This document shows, piece by piece, positions 12,823-21,190 of a stretch of 64,000 nt of DNA (position 1 is the stretch's first letter; each line of letters opens with the position of its first letter). A program made the translations under genes and the position numbers. Source of the stretch: Chlorokybus atmophyticus (taxonomy: Eukaryota; Streptophyta; Chlorokybophyceae; Chlorokybales; Chlorokybaceae); the NCBI GenBank assembly GCA_009103225.1, contig RHPI01003533.1, positions 98,229 to 162,228 on the forward strand, read 5' to 3'. The notes beneath the pieces are model-generated. The model saw nothing but the letters and a program-made list of their open reading frames with translations, searched no databases and had not been told where the DNA came from.

Positions 12823-13343
12823 TGTCACAGCCCATTCGACCACGAAAGACTTGGTGCTTTTATGGTCAATTAGTGGTAATACAATGTACCTTCCCGTTAC
12901 ATTCCCCCCCACTTAAGAACGCTGACGTCCTCGGCAGCTGGCTCCCATCAGCTTGGGAATCATCCCAGGGGTCTGATTAGATCGGTCACCGGCCCAACCG
13001 CTCAAGGACCGGCTAATTTAGGCCCATACCGGTCAACGCGCGCATAGCGCACCGCTGCCGGCCCTTCAGGTCGCATCGCGACATGCAGGTCGCGCCCTGC
13101 CGCGCCGACTGAATGCCGGCACGACTGTCATTATGCAAGTCGCAACCCATCGATAATGGCACTTATGAAATGACTATTTACGGTGTCACTGGATTGAGAA
13201 ACAACGATCACGGAATTCGTGTGCAAGGCAGGAATCAAACCCGGGTCTCCAGCTCCAATGGCCAATGTCACAGCCCATTCGACCACAAAAGACTTGGTGC
13301 TTGTAAGGTCGATTTGTGGTAATCATTGTACCTTCCCGTTACA
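12823..13343 (-). mobile_element. TRIM-like miniature LTR element, 521 bp
   Basis: Two direct repeats of 79 bp (12823-12901) and 78 bp (13266-13343) start TGTCACAGCCCATTCGACCAC and end CCTTCCCGTTACA. The pair is flanked by a perfect 5-bp duplication TATCC at 12818-12822 and 13344-13348. Just inside the left repeat is the polypurine tract (plus strand TTCCCCCCCCACTTAAG), so the element runs on the minus strand. The same tract, followed by a similar ACGTCCTCG block, borders the LTRs of the two Ty3 elements nearby. The interior of about 360 bp has no reading frame. It is therefore a terminal-repeat retrotransposon in miniature, probably moved in trans by the Ty3 elements (inference). Confidence 0.8.
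13220..13300 (-). promoter_or_regulatory. tRNA-like A and B box pair across the LTR/interior junction of the TRIM
   Basis: Read on the minus strand, the right LTR ends TGGTCGAATGGG then CTGTGACA, and 44 bases after the start of TGGTCG comes GGTTTGATTCC preceded by GGAGACCC. TGGTCGAATGGG resembles an RNA polymerase III A box, GGTTTGATTCC matches the B-box consensus at nearly every base, and a 44-base offset is that of a tRNA. It could be a pol III promoter, a SINE-like fusion or an accidental primer-binding-site resemblance. Confidence 0.35.
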
Positions 13344-13348
13344 TATCC

Positions 13349-13666
13349 CTAATAGTGGTAATGGTCGTTTGCACATTGGCTGTGTGTAGCAAGTGCTCAT
13401 GCATGCATTCTGATAGACATGTTGAACGTTTGCATGCGCATAAAATAGTCTTTTTGCCTTCCGTACATGCTACACATTGTATATTGGCCAAATCATATAC
13501 GAGTTGATGGACTCGCTATGTAATATGATGTGTGCAAACCGTACGTTCATTACATGTATTTTGTGATCATAAATTTGCATGATATGAATTATACTTCCAC
13601 GCGCATAAGATAGAGCAAAGAGGCCACAAAACAATGGCAACAAGCATGCGTTGGGCTCACATATAA
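13349..13666. other. Intergenic, no gene seen
   Basis: A/T-rich spacer between the TRIM-like element and the partial LTR. No coding or repeat structure recognised. Confidence 0.4.
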
Positions 13667-13783
13667 TGTGACGGCAGCAATAATAATACGGTCATTATTG
13701 CTACTAAAATAACAAATCTTGTATTATAAGTATGTTCTACTTATTTATACCTCTTTCCAACGGTTCCTCGCTTATTATAGTCA
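13667..13783 (+). repeat. Partial LTR in plus orientation, related to the LTR of the truncated chromovirus
   Basis: The stretch begins TGTGACGGCAGCAATAATAATA and includes TTATTTATACCTCTTT and ACGGTTCCTCGCTT. Reading the LTR at 15683-16094 in its own (minus) orientation gives TGTAACAGGAGCAATAATAATA, TTATTTATACCTCTTT and ACGGTTCCTCGCTT in the same order. The two LTRs therefore belong to one family but point in opposite directions. Only the first 115 or so bases remain, followed directly by the methyltransferase-bearing region. Confidence 0.65.
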
Positions 13784-13890
13784 GCTGCAACAGCCACCTA
13801 CAGGTCGTTGTCGACAACCACTAGCAGGTCAGCTGCAACAGCCACAGGTCGATTTTGACAACCATTAACAGATCAGCTGCGGTGGTCACC
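13781..13890 (+). repeat. 45-bp tandem repeat, about 2.4 copies
   Basis: Copies begin at 13781, 13829 and 13871 with GTCAGCTGCAACAGCCAC or a variant and continue AGGTCG, then GACAACCA. They lie between the LTR remnant and the methyltransferase frame. Confidence 0.6.
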
Positions 13891-15040
13891 CACAACTCTG
13901 ACCAGTACTCTTTTATCCCATACGACGAGTCTCAGGAAGATGCCACTGACTGGCTCACTTCACTGTCCCCTCTCTACAAGAACCAAGCTGCGGTCCTGGA
14001 GCAATACCAGGTGGCCACTGGAGTAGTGGAGTTTCACGTATTCCGTCGACAACAAGGCATCACCGTGTTGGAACTATTTGGAGTAATAGGTAGTGGCCTC
14101 GCCGCTGTCCTCAGCACCGGCGCGACGGTCACCAAGTACTTCTACTGTGACCCTGGTCCACACGCACAGATTGCTCTGGGCCACCACTTGCGCCACTTAC
14201 ACAAATGCTACCCGCAGCGACTGCCGCTATCGGCACTGCAAGGCAGTCTGAAGGCACTGCCACAGGACATCCGTTTAATCACTGAGGATCACCTCCTGGC
14301 GGTGGGCAACATCGACCTGCTAATAGCAGAATGGGAGTGTTAAGGACACTCCAGAGCAGGCAGAGGCCAAGGACTCGCTGATTCTCGCTCGCGACTGTTC
14401 TGGGAACTGATGCGTATCATAAAAATCCTGCAGAGCAACAAGCTGTCCAGGCCTCCAGGATACATCATCGAGAATGTGCACTCCGAATACGATAAGCGCC
14501 ATCACGTAGCCAACAGCTTTTTACAAGTGTGTTCTTTACTGGGACACCCTCTAAAAATCAATGCAGCGCGTCATGGCTCCCGTGCTCATCGCGTCCGCGC
14601 CAAGTGGACCAACCTGGCTTCAGTCGAGGATCTCTTTGCTGCTGGATATCTGCACAGCAGTCGTGCACGCAATCTCACCGTCGACGCTATCCTGGACCCT
14701 GGGCGCACAGCACAACCAGTCACCCGACACAATTACCAGCACTTCTACCAATGCAACCAGTTTGGTCAATCACGTCGTGCGCTCCCCACTCTGGTGTCTT
14801 ACCCAGGATCATACGCCTTCCGCAACCACGGCGCAGGCATGGTGTTGGATTCCAACACCGGCCAACTGGAGGAACCCAACGCACGTGAGCGCGAACGCGC
14901 CATGGGATTCCCTTCAGGCAGTATCACAGGCTCCACGCTGACCGATCGTCAGCAATGTCAGCTGTGGGACGCGCCATGGACCAGAACAGCATGGTATGGT
15001 TATTAATATGCTTTGCTCTTCAGGACCGCCATGTGTCCTT
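13855..15040 (+). pseudogene. Cytosine-C5 DNA methyltransferase of a retrotransposon, broken
   Basis: The conserved C5-methyltransferase motifs appear in order. Motif I is VLELFGVIGSG (14064-14096) with the cofactor site and YFYCDPGPHAQIA behind it. Motif IV is WEC then GHSRAGRGQGLADSRSR, with the catalytic cysteine at 14338-14340. Motif VI is ENV (14470-14478). A motif VIII-like stretch is HRVRAKWTNL (from 14587). Then come PNARERERAMGF and the motif X-like GRAMDQNSMVWL. Two lesions break it: a TAA at 14341-14343 exactly where the family has glutamine (CAA), directly after the catalytic cysteine, and a one-base deletion near 14968 that shifts the frame before motif X. The gene must have encoded a methyltransferase of roughly 350-380 residues fused into a retroelement polyprotein. 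It may derive from a phage, bacterial or eukaryotic DNMT; a tree is needed. Confidence 0.85.
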
Positions 15041-15266
15041 CCAGGAGCTCGAACACCTGGCGGGGGGGTGGGCCGATCGCGTGCTAGAGACAAAAGCGGC
15101 ACACACCGCCCTCGACATCGCCCATATGGAGGAGCAGGCAGCAGTTAGTGTGAAGAACATCCTAGTAGTCGCCAACGCTACCTCTTGGTCTCATGCCATT
15201 GGACCACTGGCTACAGGCCAGACGCGAGAACAACTTAAGGCTCTCCTCAACAAGTGGAAGAGTTAG

Positions 15267-15578
15267 TTCAGCGTGAAGGAACTGGGCGTTTGCTCAGTTT
15301 ACCAGATGGACATCGAGTTGGTGGACACCGACCCGGTGTTTCGAAAACAGTACTGGCTCTCCAAGTTGGAAGAAGACTTGGTGGAGTAGAGGTGCAAGGC
15401 TCTGCTAGATGCAGGCCTGATTGAGGAGTTCACATCGGACTTTGCGGCCGCGACCGCCATGCCCCTGAAGAAGGAATCAGCAGGCGATTGGACAGACCGG
15501 CGTATGTGCGGCGACTATCGCCCCCTCAACAACAAAACAAGACAGGTATTCAATGCCTACTGCAGATGTAATAGCACC
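15267..15578 (+). pseudogene. Ty3-type reverse transcriptase N-terminal fragment
   Basis: The frame reads ELVDTDPVFRKQYWLSKLEEDLV, a TAG at 15387-15389, then RCKALLDAGLIEEFTSDF, AMPLKKESAGDWTDRRMCGDYRPLNNKTRQ. This is the finger region of Ty3 reverse transcriptase, where ...[10 protein letters not shown]... is typical. After a frameshift MPTADVI follows, and from about 15580 the similarity stops, so the palm with the YxDD motif is missing. Upstream, in the frame opened at 14955, a linker ending ALLNKWKS and a TAG (15264-15266) joins it to the methyltransferase. Confidence 0.75.
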
Positions 15579-15682
15579 ACCGTCGCCGGCGATGCCCCTT
15601 CAATCCTCCACCCCAACACCCACACCGCCTATGACAAGCCTTTCGGTGGCGTGGCCGCCACTAAGCAAGAAACTGAAATTGA

Positions 15683-16094
15683 TGTCACATCAGTTTGATG
15701 TGACCTTTGATATCAAGAGTATATCAAAGGTATACCTCTCGATAATTAACTCACAACTAGACATCGACTCTACAGATAGGGTAGTTGGGAAATCTAGCGT
15801 GAGTCAATCACAGCTTAGATAGAATACCTATCAATAAGGTACCTATCAAAAGACACCTATCGTAAGGTACTTAACGAGATAGTGATCACATTTTGTCAAA
15901 TGTGACACTAAATAGGCTTGCATAAGCGGTTCTACACCCATTGGGACTTATTTAAGCTATGATAAAGCATCATAGCCTTTAACAAGCGAGGAACCGTACA
16001 AAAGAGGTATAAATAAGCATATTCAGGTTGTTATTCGTACATAATGTGTTATATAGGTAGCAATGATACCCCTATTATTATTGCTCCTGTTACA
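15683..16094 (-). repeat. 3' LTR of the truncated chromovirus (about 412 bp)
   Basis: The right boundary is firm: TGTTACA ends at 16094 and is followed by the polypurine tract TTCCCCCCCACTTAGG. The left boundary is placed at TGTCACATCAG (15683), which starts with a short inverted repeat TGTCACATCA / TGATGTGAC; TG at 15680 is an alternative. The interior is A/T-rich with several ACCTATC / GGTACC variants. No second copy in the same orientation is in the window. Confidence 0.65.
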
Positions 16095-16240
16095 TTCCCC
16101 CCCACTTAGGTTTTCAACGTCCTCGTTGAACTCAAGTTGATCAGGCTTGATTTCGAGAAATGTAACCAGTGAGATAGCAGGAAATGACAGGGTGGTAATG
16201 AAACTGCATTGCCAGTTTGTCATAAAACCAAGCCCACAGT

Positions 16241-18320
16241 TTACGGGACAGGACGTGAATCCCAATAAGCTCGAAGCAACTCGCGGTACTGCGTAAGATG
16301 CCTGTCGGGCTCCCAACTGTTATATTTTGGGCCATACCTTTTCCATTTCACCAAATAGCAAGTTGCGCGTCCTCGACTATTTAGCTTGTGGTTCAATATA
16401 GCTTCCACCTCGTATTCGAGCTCGCTGTCCACCTCAACTGGCGGTGGTGGAGGCTGTGTTCTACCGTCTGAGCGGTAAGGTTTCAACAAGTTCACATGGA
16501 ACACGTTGTGTATACGCGCACTTGGGGGCAATTGCAGTCGATAAGCGTGCGTACCAACTCTATCAGTGATAGAGAAAGGACCAAACCATCGGGGCAGCAA
16601 TTTACGAGCACCCGTACCTTTGATGGTTATGTTCTTTGCGTTAAGCAAAACTTTATCACCGACATCGAAAGTGGCCATTCCTCGATGTGTATCAGCATAA
16701 GCGTTTTGCCTGTCCTGTGCTTCTGACAGACATAGCTTGGCTCGAGCCAAACTTTCTTGCATATCAGTAGCAAATTCCTTTGCCGCTGGTACAGTAAGGG
16801 CATTGCGAGGTACACGCAATAGCGCTGGTGTGTTCGGGCGAATCCCATAAATTAAGAAATATGGGGTTTCCTTCACACTTTCCTGCCACGCGTTGTTCAC
16901 AGCGAACTCTGCCATTGGCAAGTACCTGTCCCAATCAACATGGTTAGGAGCCATATAGTGGCGAAGCATTTCTTCCAGTATTCGATTTGCTCGCTCAGTT
17001 AGTCCGTCCGTTTGCGGATGGAAAGCCGTCGACATGCTTTGTTTTACCCCCAACAACTCACAGCCTTCTCTCTAAAACTTGGAGACAAAGCGAGGATCAC
17101 AATCGATGATAAGCTCACGCGGTACACCATGAACTCGAAAGACCGTGAACACAAATAAGTGTGCTAAGTCCCGTGCACTCACAGTCGTGCAACACGGGGC
17201 AAAATGCACCATTTTAGTCAAACGGTTGACAAAAACCACAATAGCAGTGTATTTGGCTGCTGTTTCAGGTAGGTCAGAAAATAAATCCTTACTGATACTA
17301 TCCCACGTTTGTTCCAAAATTACTAATGGTTTAAGCAATCCCGCTTGTTTTTGTTGTAGTGGCTTATTACGTTGACACACGTCACATGTGTGAACATATT
17401 GATCCACATCAGCTGACATTGACGGCCACCAGTATAACTGTTGCGCAGCTTTGAGTGTTTTGTATTTCCCCAAATGCTCAGCATACGGCGGGTCATGCAC
17501 TGAATGTAAGCAATGCTTACGCAAGTCGCCCGAGTTGGGAATTGCCAACTGCTCCCCTTTATACCACAGATTACTAACAGCAGCAAGCTGTTGCAAGTTG
17601 GTTTGATTGCTAAACCAATCATCTGAGTTATAACCGATAGACACTTCCGTTACGAAAGGATCTTCAGGCTGTTGCACATTACGCATACTTCGAGAGCGCG
17701 TAAGCGCCAAAAGAGCAAGGCTATGACTTAGTGGATCCGCCACATGGTGCGACCCGGACGGTATTGCCAAGTGAAAGTAAAACGAGAAATGAGTTCATTC
17801 CACCTAGCTTGCCGCCTCGACTGGTTCTGTTGCGTATGAAAGAATGTGAGCGGGTTGTGATCCGTAATCATTAAAAACTCCACACCTTTCAAGTAGCAAC
17901 GCCATGTGCGCAGCGCGTGCACCACCCCGAGCAATTCCTGCTCAGTGGTTGGGTGTAATAACGGTTAGTAGGAATGAACTTTTTGCTTTCATATGCACAT
18001 GGTCTGTCATCCTGTAGAAGGACTGCCCCACACCCAATGGTGGAAGCATCACTGATCACCACAAAAGGCTTGGTGTGGTTGGGGAAGGCAAACACAGGGG
18101 CTTGTGTTAATGCAATTTTAATGCGTGTAAAAGCAACCTCGTGTGCCTCTGTCCACACAAATTTAACATCCTTTCTCAGTAAAGATGTTAAGGGATTTGC
18201 CATGCTAGAATATGCTCGCATGAACTTGCGGAAATAATTGGCTAGCCCCGAAAAAGCACATAACTGATGTACATCCTTGGGTGGTGGCCAATCCTTCACC
18301 GCACACACCTTTTGAGCTTA
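16241..18320 (-). pseudogene. Chromovirus pol: RT thumb, RNase H, integrase, chromodomain
   Basis: In transcription order: RT connection (VKDWPPPKDVHQLCAFSGLANYF, 18308 down), RNase H (VISDASTIGCGAVLLQD; TWRCYLKGVEFLMITDHNPL), a frameshift, then integrase with an HHCC finger (HDPPYAEH ... CDVCQRNK), VVFVNRLTKMVHFAP and DCDPRFVSKF. A TAG at 17072-17074 stands where tryptophan is expected. The frame then resumes with STAFHPQTDGLTERANRILEE, the chromovirus GPF module (PRWFGPFSI) and a C-terminal chromodomain (YEVEAILNHK ... CYLVKWKRYGPKYNSWEPDRHL). Chromodomains steer integration to histone-marked chromatin. Three or more breaks make it inactive. Confidence 0.85.
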
Positions 18321-18483
18321 AAATTGCGGCGGTTGAACAGTTACAAAGCTGTTTTACAGCTTAAACAGCGTCTCTTCTGCTCCAGCACCGTCCAACACCA
18401 TCGGTTTGAGATTTTGCAAGCTTTTGCCGCGGGTTTTGCAGCAGAAGTTAAGCCGCCAAATGGTCTGGGTGCCTGAGCTTACG

Positions 18484-18586
18484 GACATAAACTAAACCCT
18501 AGCCGTTGTGGTGCTCCGCAAGTTTGTAAGCCAGTGATGGCATAGATGGTAAATTGACATTGTTGGTGCTGGGTTTAGTTTATGTC
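18484..18586. repeat. 16-bp perfect inverted repeat bounding a 103-bp segment
   Basis: GACATAAACTAAACCC at 18484-18499 is the exact reverse complement of 18571-18586. The left arm runs into AAACCCTA. No target duplication was seen, so it is a hairpin or MITE relic of unknown type. Confidence 0.5.
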
Positions 18587-18591
18587 TTCTG

Positions 18592-19085
18592 GAGCAGGCC
18601 TTGCCAGTATAGGCACACATGGAGCTTGTGCCGTTGCTGGCAATCATGGGTCAAACTTACATAGCTTATTTTGATGCTGACAAGCATGCACAAAGACCAC
18701 CACCGGAGCTGCAAGTGCTTAAGCCAGTGCTGGTTCTTTAGATCTAGGAGGTTTGCAAGAAGGTAATGACGGTATGGGCACGTATGTAGCTTGTGACATT
18801 GTTGGCAAAAGCGGTTTGCAACCATTGCTGAATTTGGACCCGGTTTATTGATGCTGGCACACATGGTCTAACACCAGCACTGAAGTCGCAAGTGCTGGTT
18901 TTTCCGTGTCTTGAGTGCCTACCAGCAGGTCATGCCAGTATGCACGCTTGTAGCTTTAGCCCTTGCTGGCATACATAATTTGCAACCGGTGGTGATAGTG
19001 AGTAGGGTTTCTCATTGCTCAAATAATTCCAGCGCCGGTGTACAAATGGCTTAAGCCAATGCTGGATTTGGTTGATGTGCCAGTG
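18592..19085. repeat. Diverged tandem repeats of about 165 bp, three copies
   Basis: Copies start near 18592, 18757 and 18925. Each has a GCCAGTATRGGCAC-like block, then TGTAGCTTGTG or a variant, then TTGCTGGCA, then TTTGCAACC or TCAAAC, and closes with GCAAGTGCT(TAAGCCAGTGCTGG) before the next. Copies differ by many substitutions. They fill the space between the truncated chromovirus and the complete one and have no reading frame, so they look like old satellite or subterminal repeats. Confidence 0.55.
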
Positions 19086-19332
19086 CATTTGTGCCATTAT
19101 AGGTTGTTAATTACTCGACCAATAATAGCACAGTTTGTGCCAGTACCGGCACAAGTTTTATTTTAAGTTGCCAATACTGGCGTAAAAGATTTTTGCCAGT
19201 ATTAGCCCGACTTTGTGCCAGGACTGGCACGGGGCGCTCGACCCATGTGTGTGCATGCGTATTCAATTGTGAGCATACGAGCATGCGCGTTTTGTGTGCG
19301 TAAATGTACAAGCACGTGTAGTGTGCATTTGC

Positions 19333-19673
19333 TGTAAGGAGAGGGGGTGCTCCCTGCTCCCTTTAATCCCCTACCCCAACACCACCACCAGCCACGTTGC
19401 CCACGCCGCCGCCGCCGCCAGGGGCAACTGCCGAAGCAGAAGATCCCCTGGCTATGGCGGTCGCCGCATTAGCAGCGCCGCCATGCGGCTAATATCGACA
19501 TGAGACTTATGTCTCATGTCGATAACAGTGTTACAGATAAGTAACACTGCATTAGGGCCTTAACATAGGTTAACGGCCCTAATATGGCTTAATAGGCTGT
19601 ATAATCCCGTTGGGACCCTTATCAAATCCTAAATAAGGGCGGGGAACCTCTATGGAGGTAGCAAATCGTTACA
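19333..19673 (-). repeat. 3' LTR, 341 bp
   Basis: Same length as the 5' LTR and nearly identical, with short differences such as ATCGACATGAGACTTATGT against ATCGACATGAGACTCATGT. The polypurine tract TTCCCCCCCACTTAGG (plus strand) begins immediately after it at 19674. Confidence 0.93.
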
Positions 19674-19849
19674 TTCCCCCCCACTTAGGTCTAAATGTCC
19701 TCATTGAAGGGTTAGCAAAGCCCCACCACGAGTAAAGAAACGAAAGTAGTAAGAGAATCAGGGCTGAAGCGGTAAGTAGTAAGAGAATCAGGGCCGAAGC
19801 GGTAAAGATGTCTGCCAGCACCCTTTTACCGTCCGCGTGTGGACACAGT

Positions 19850-21190
19850 ACTCCAGAACCCCCGAAGAATTTCCTGGCAATTGGTAAGATTCCTTTCGGG
19901 CTCCCATGTATTGTGTTCAACACCATTACCCTTATTATTTTACCAAGTAAGACGGTGCGCGTCCGCGTCGAGGCTTACGATGACTCAGGATTGCTTTCGC
20001 CTTATACTCGAAAGTATCGTCGCCATCCACTGCAACGGGGGGTGTAGGAGGTTAAACCCGACCGTCAGAACGGTACGGTTTCAGTACACTCACATGAAAC
20101 ACATTGTGAATGCGTATCAATTTTGTCAAGTCCAAACGATACGCGTGAGTGCCGACCGATCAATCACTTCAAAAGGGCCTATCCAGCGAGGGAAATACTT
20201 GCGGGTACCCATTCCCTTGATGGTTATGTTTTTGGTGCCGAGAAGCACCGAACAGCCCACATCCTAATTGGCCTCTCTACGATGCGCAGCAGCATGGGCT
20301 TTTTTTCTGTCTTGCGCTGCGCGCAGACAGTCCTTTGCCAACGCTAATCTATCCTGCATGGTCGAAGCCATCTCGCGCGCTGCAGGTACGCGAGTTACGT
20401 CGGTAGCGGACAACTTAATGTTTGCAGGACTCAGTGGATGCACTCCATAATTCAAGAAGAACGGGGTTTCCTGCACACTCTCTTGCCATGCATTGTTAAT
20501 CGCGAACTCAGCCATTGGGAGATAAACATCCCAATCAGATTGGTTCGGATTCACATAATGCCCGATGGTTTCCTCAATCACTTGATTGGCGCGTCCTGTC
20601 TGATCATCCGTCTGTAACTGGTAAGCTGTGCTCATGTTCTGCTGAATATGTAAGAAGCCGCATAGCGACTTCAAGAACTGAGCTACAAATCACGGATTGC
20701 GATCAGACACGAAGTTACGAGGCAAGCCATATATTAAACACAGAGGCGACAAAAACCATCGCTAACTCACGGGAGCCTATTCCGCGCGGCAAGGGACAAT
20801 GTGAACCATTTTTGTTAAACGGTCCACAAAAACTGCAACCGCAGTGTGCCCTAATGCTGTCTCCGGGAGCTCAGTAATTAGGTCCATACTTACACTTTCC
20901 CAATTGCCATTAAGAACAGGCAAAGGTCGTAGCAACCCAGCGGGATTCTGACGTAAGGGCTTGTCACGCTGACATATGTCACACGTGTAAACATAATGCT
21001 TCACGTCAACAGGCAACGATGGCCACCAGTACAACTGTTGCGCTGCCTGAGTAGTCTTGCGACCCCCAAAGTGCCCAGCATACGGTGGATCGTGTACTTC
21101 AGCTATGCATTTTATGCGCAACCCAGCATGGTCAGGTATCACCAAGCTGGCGCTCATATACTACAAGTTGTCTCTTTTGTCAAGCTTTTG
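19850..21190 (-). pseudogene. Integrase and chromodomain remnant of the complete element
   Basis: The HHCC finger (HDPPYAGHFGG ... CDICQRDK) and VFVDRLTKMVH at 21157-20777 are followed by a TGA at 20690-20692 (CCG TGA TTT, where the family has arginine). The next frame (20674-20264) has STAYQLQTDDQTGRANQVIEE and NYGVHPLSP. After more frame changes GMGTRKYFPRWIGPFEV and a final WEPERNLTN near 19870-19890 mark a GPF module and the tail of a chromodomain. The catalytic D, D, E spacing cannot be confirmed because of the breaks. Confidence 0.8.

Larger units (their letters stand above)
13667..15682 (+). mobile_element. Remnant of a DNA-methyltransferase-bearing Ty3-type retrotransposon
   Basis: From left to right: a partial LTR (13667-13783), a 45-bp unit repeated about 2.4 times (13781-13890) containing CAGCTGCAACAGCCAC, a degraded C5 DNA methyltransferase (about 13855-15040), a linker, and the N-terminal part of a Ty3-type reverse transcriptase (15267-15575). 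No gag or protease is recognisable and the coding region is broken by stops and frameshifts. The right edge coincides with the start of an oppositely oriented LTR at 15683. The order methyltransferase then reverse transcriptase on one strand argues that both belonged to one polyprotein. Confidence 0.75.
15683..18320 (-). mobile_element. 5'-truncated Ty3 chromovirus
   Basis: Minus-strand element consisting of 3' LTR (15683-16094), polypurine tract (16095-16110) and the C-terminal half of pol with a chromodomain. Its 5' half (LTR, gag, protease, most of reverse transcriptase) is absent; homology ends near 18313-18320. It probably inserted into, or beside, the methyltransferase element, since their edges coincide at 15683. 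Confidence 0.8.

Noticed and set aside
18313-18481. An insertion flanked by an 8-bp repeat TGAGCTTA
   Set aside because: The repeat at 18313-18320 and 18474-18481 is exact, as for hAT elements, but the enclosed segment has no convincing terminal inverted repeats.
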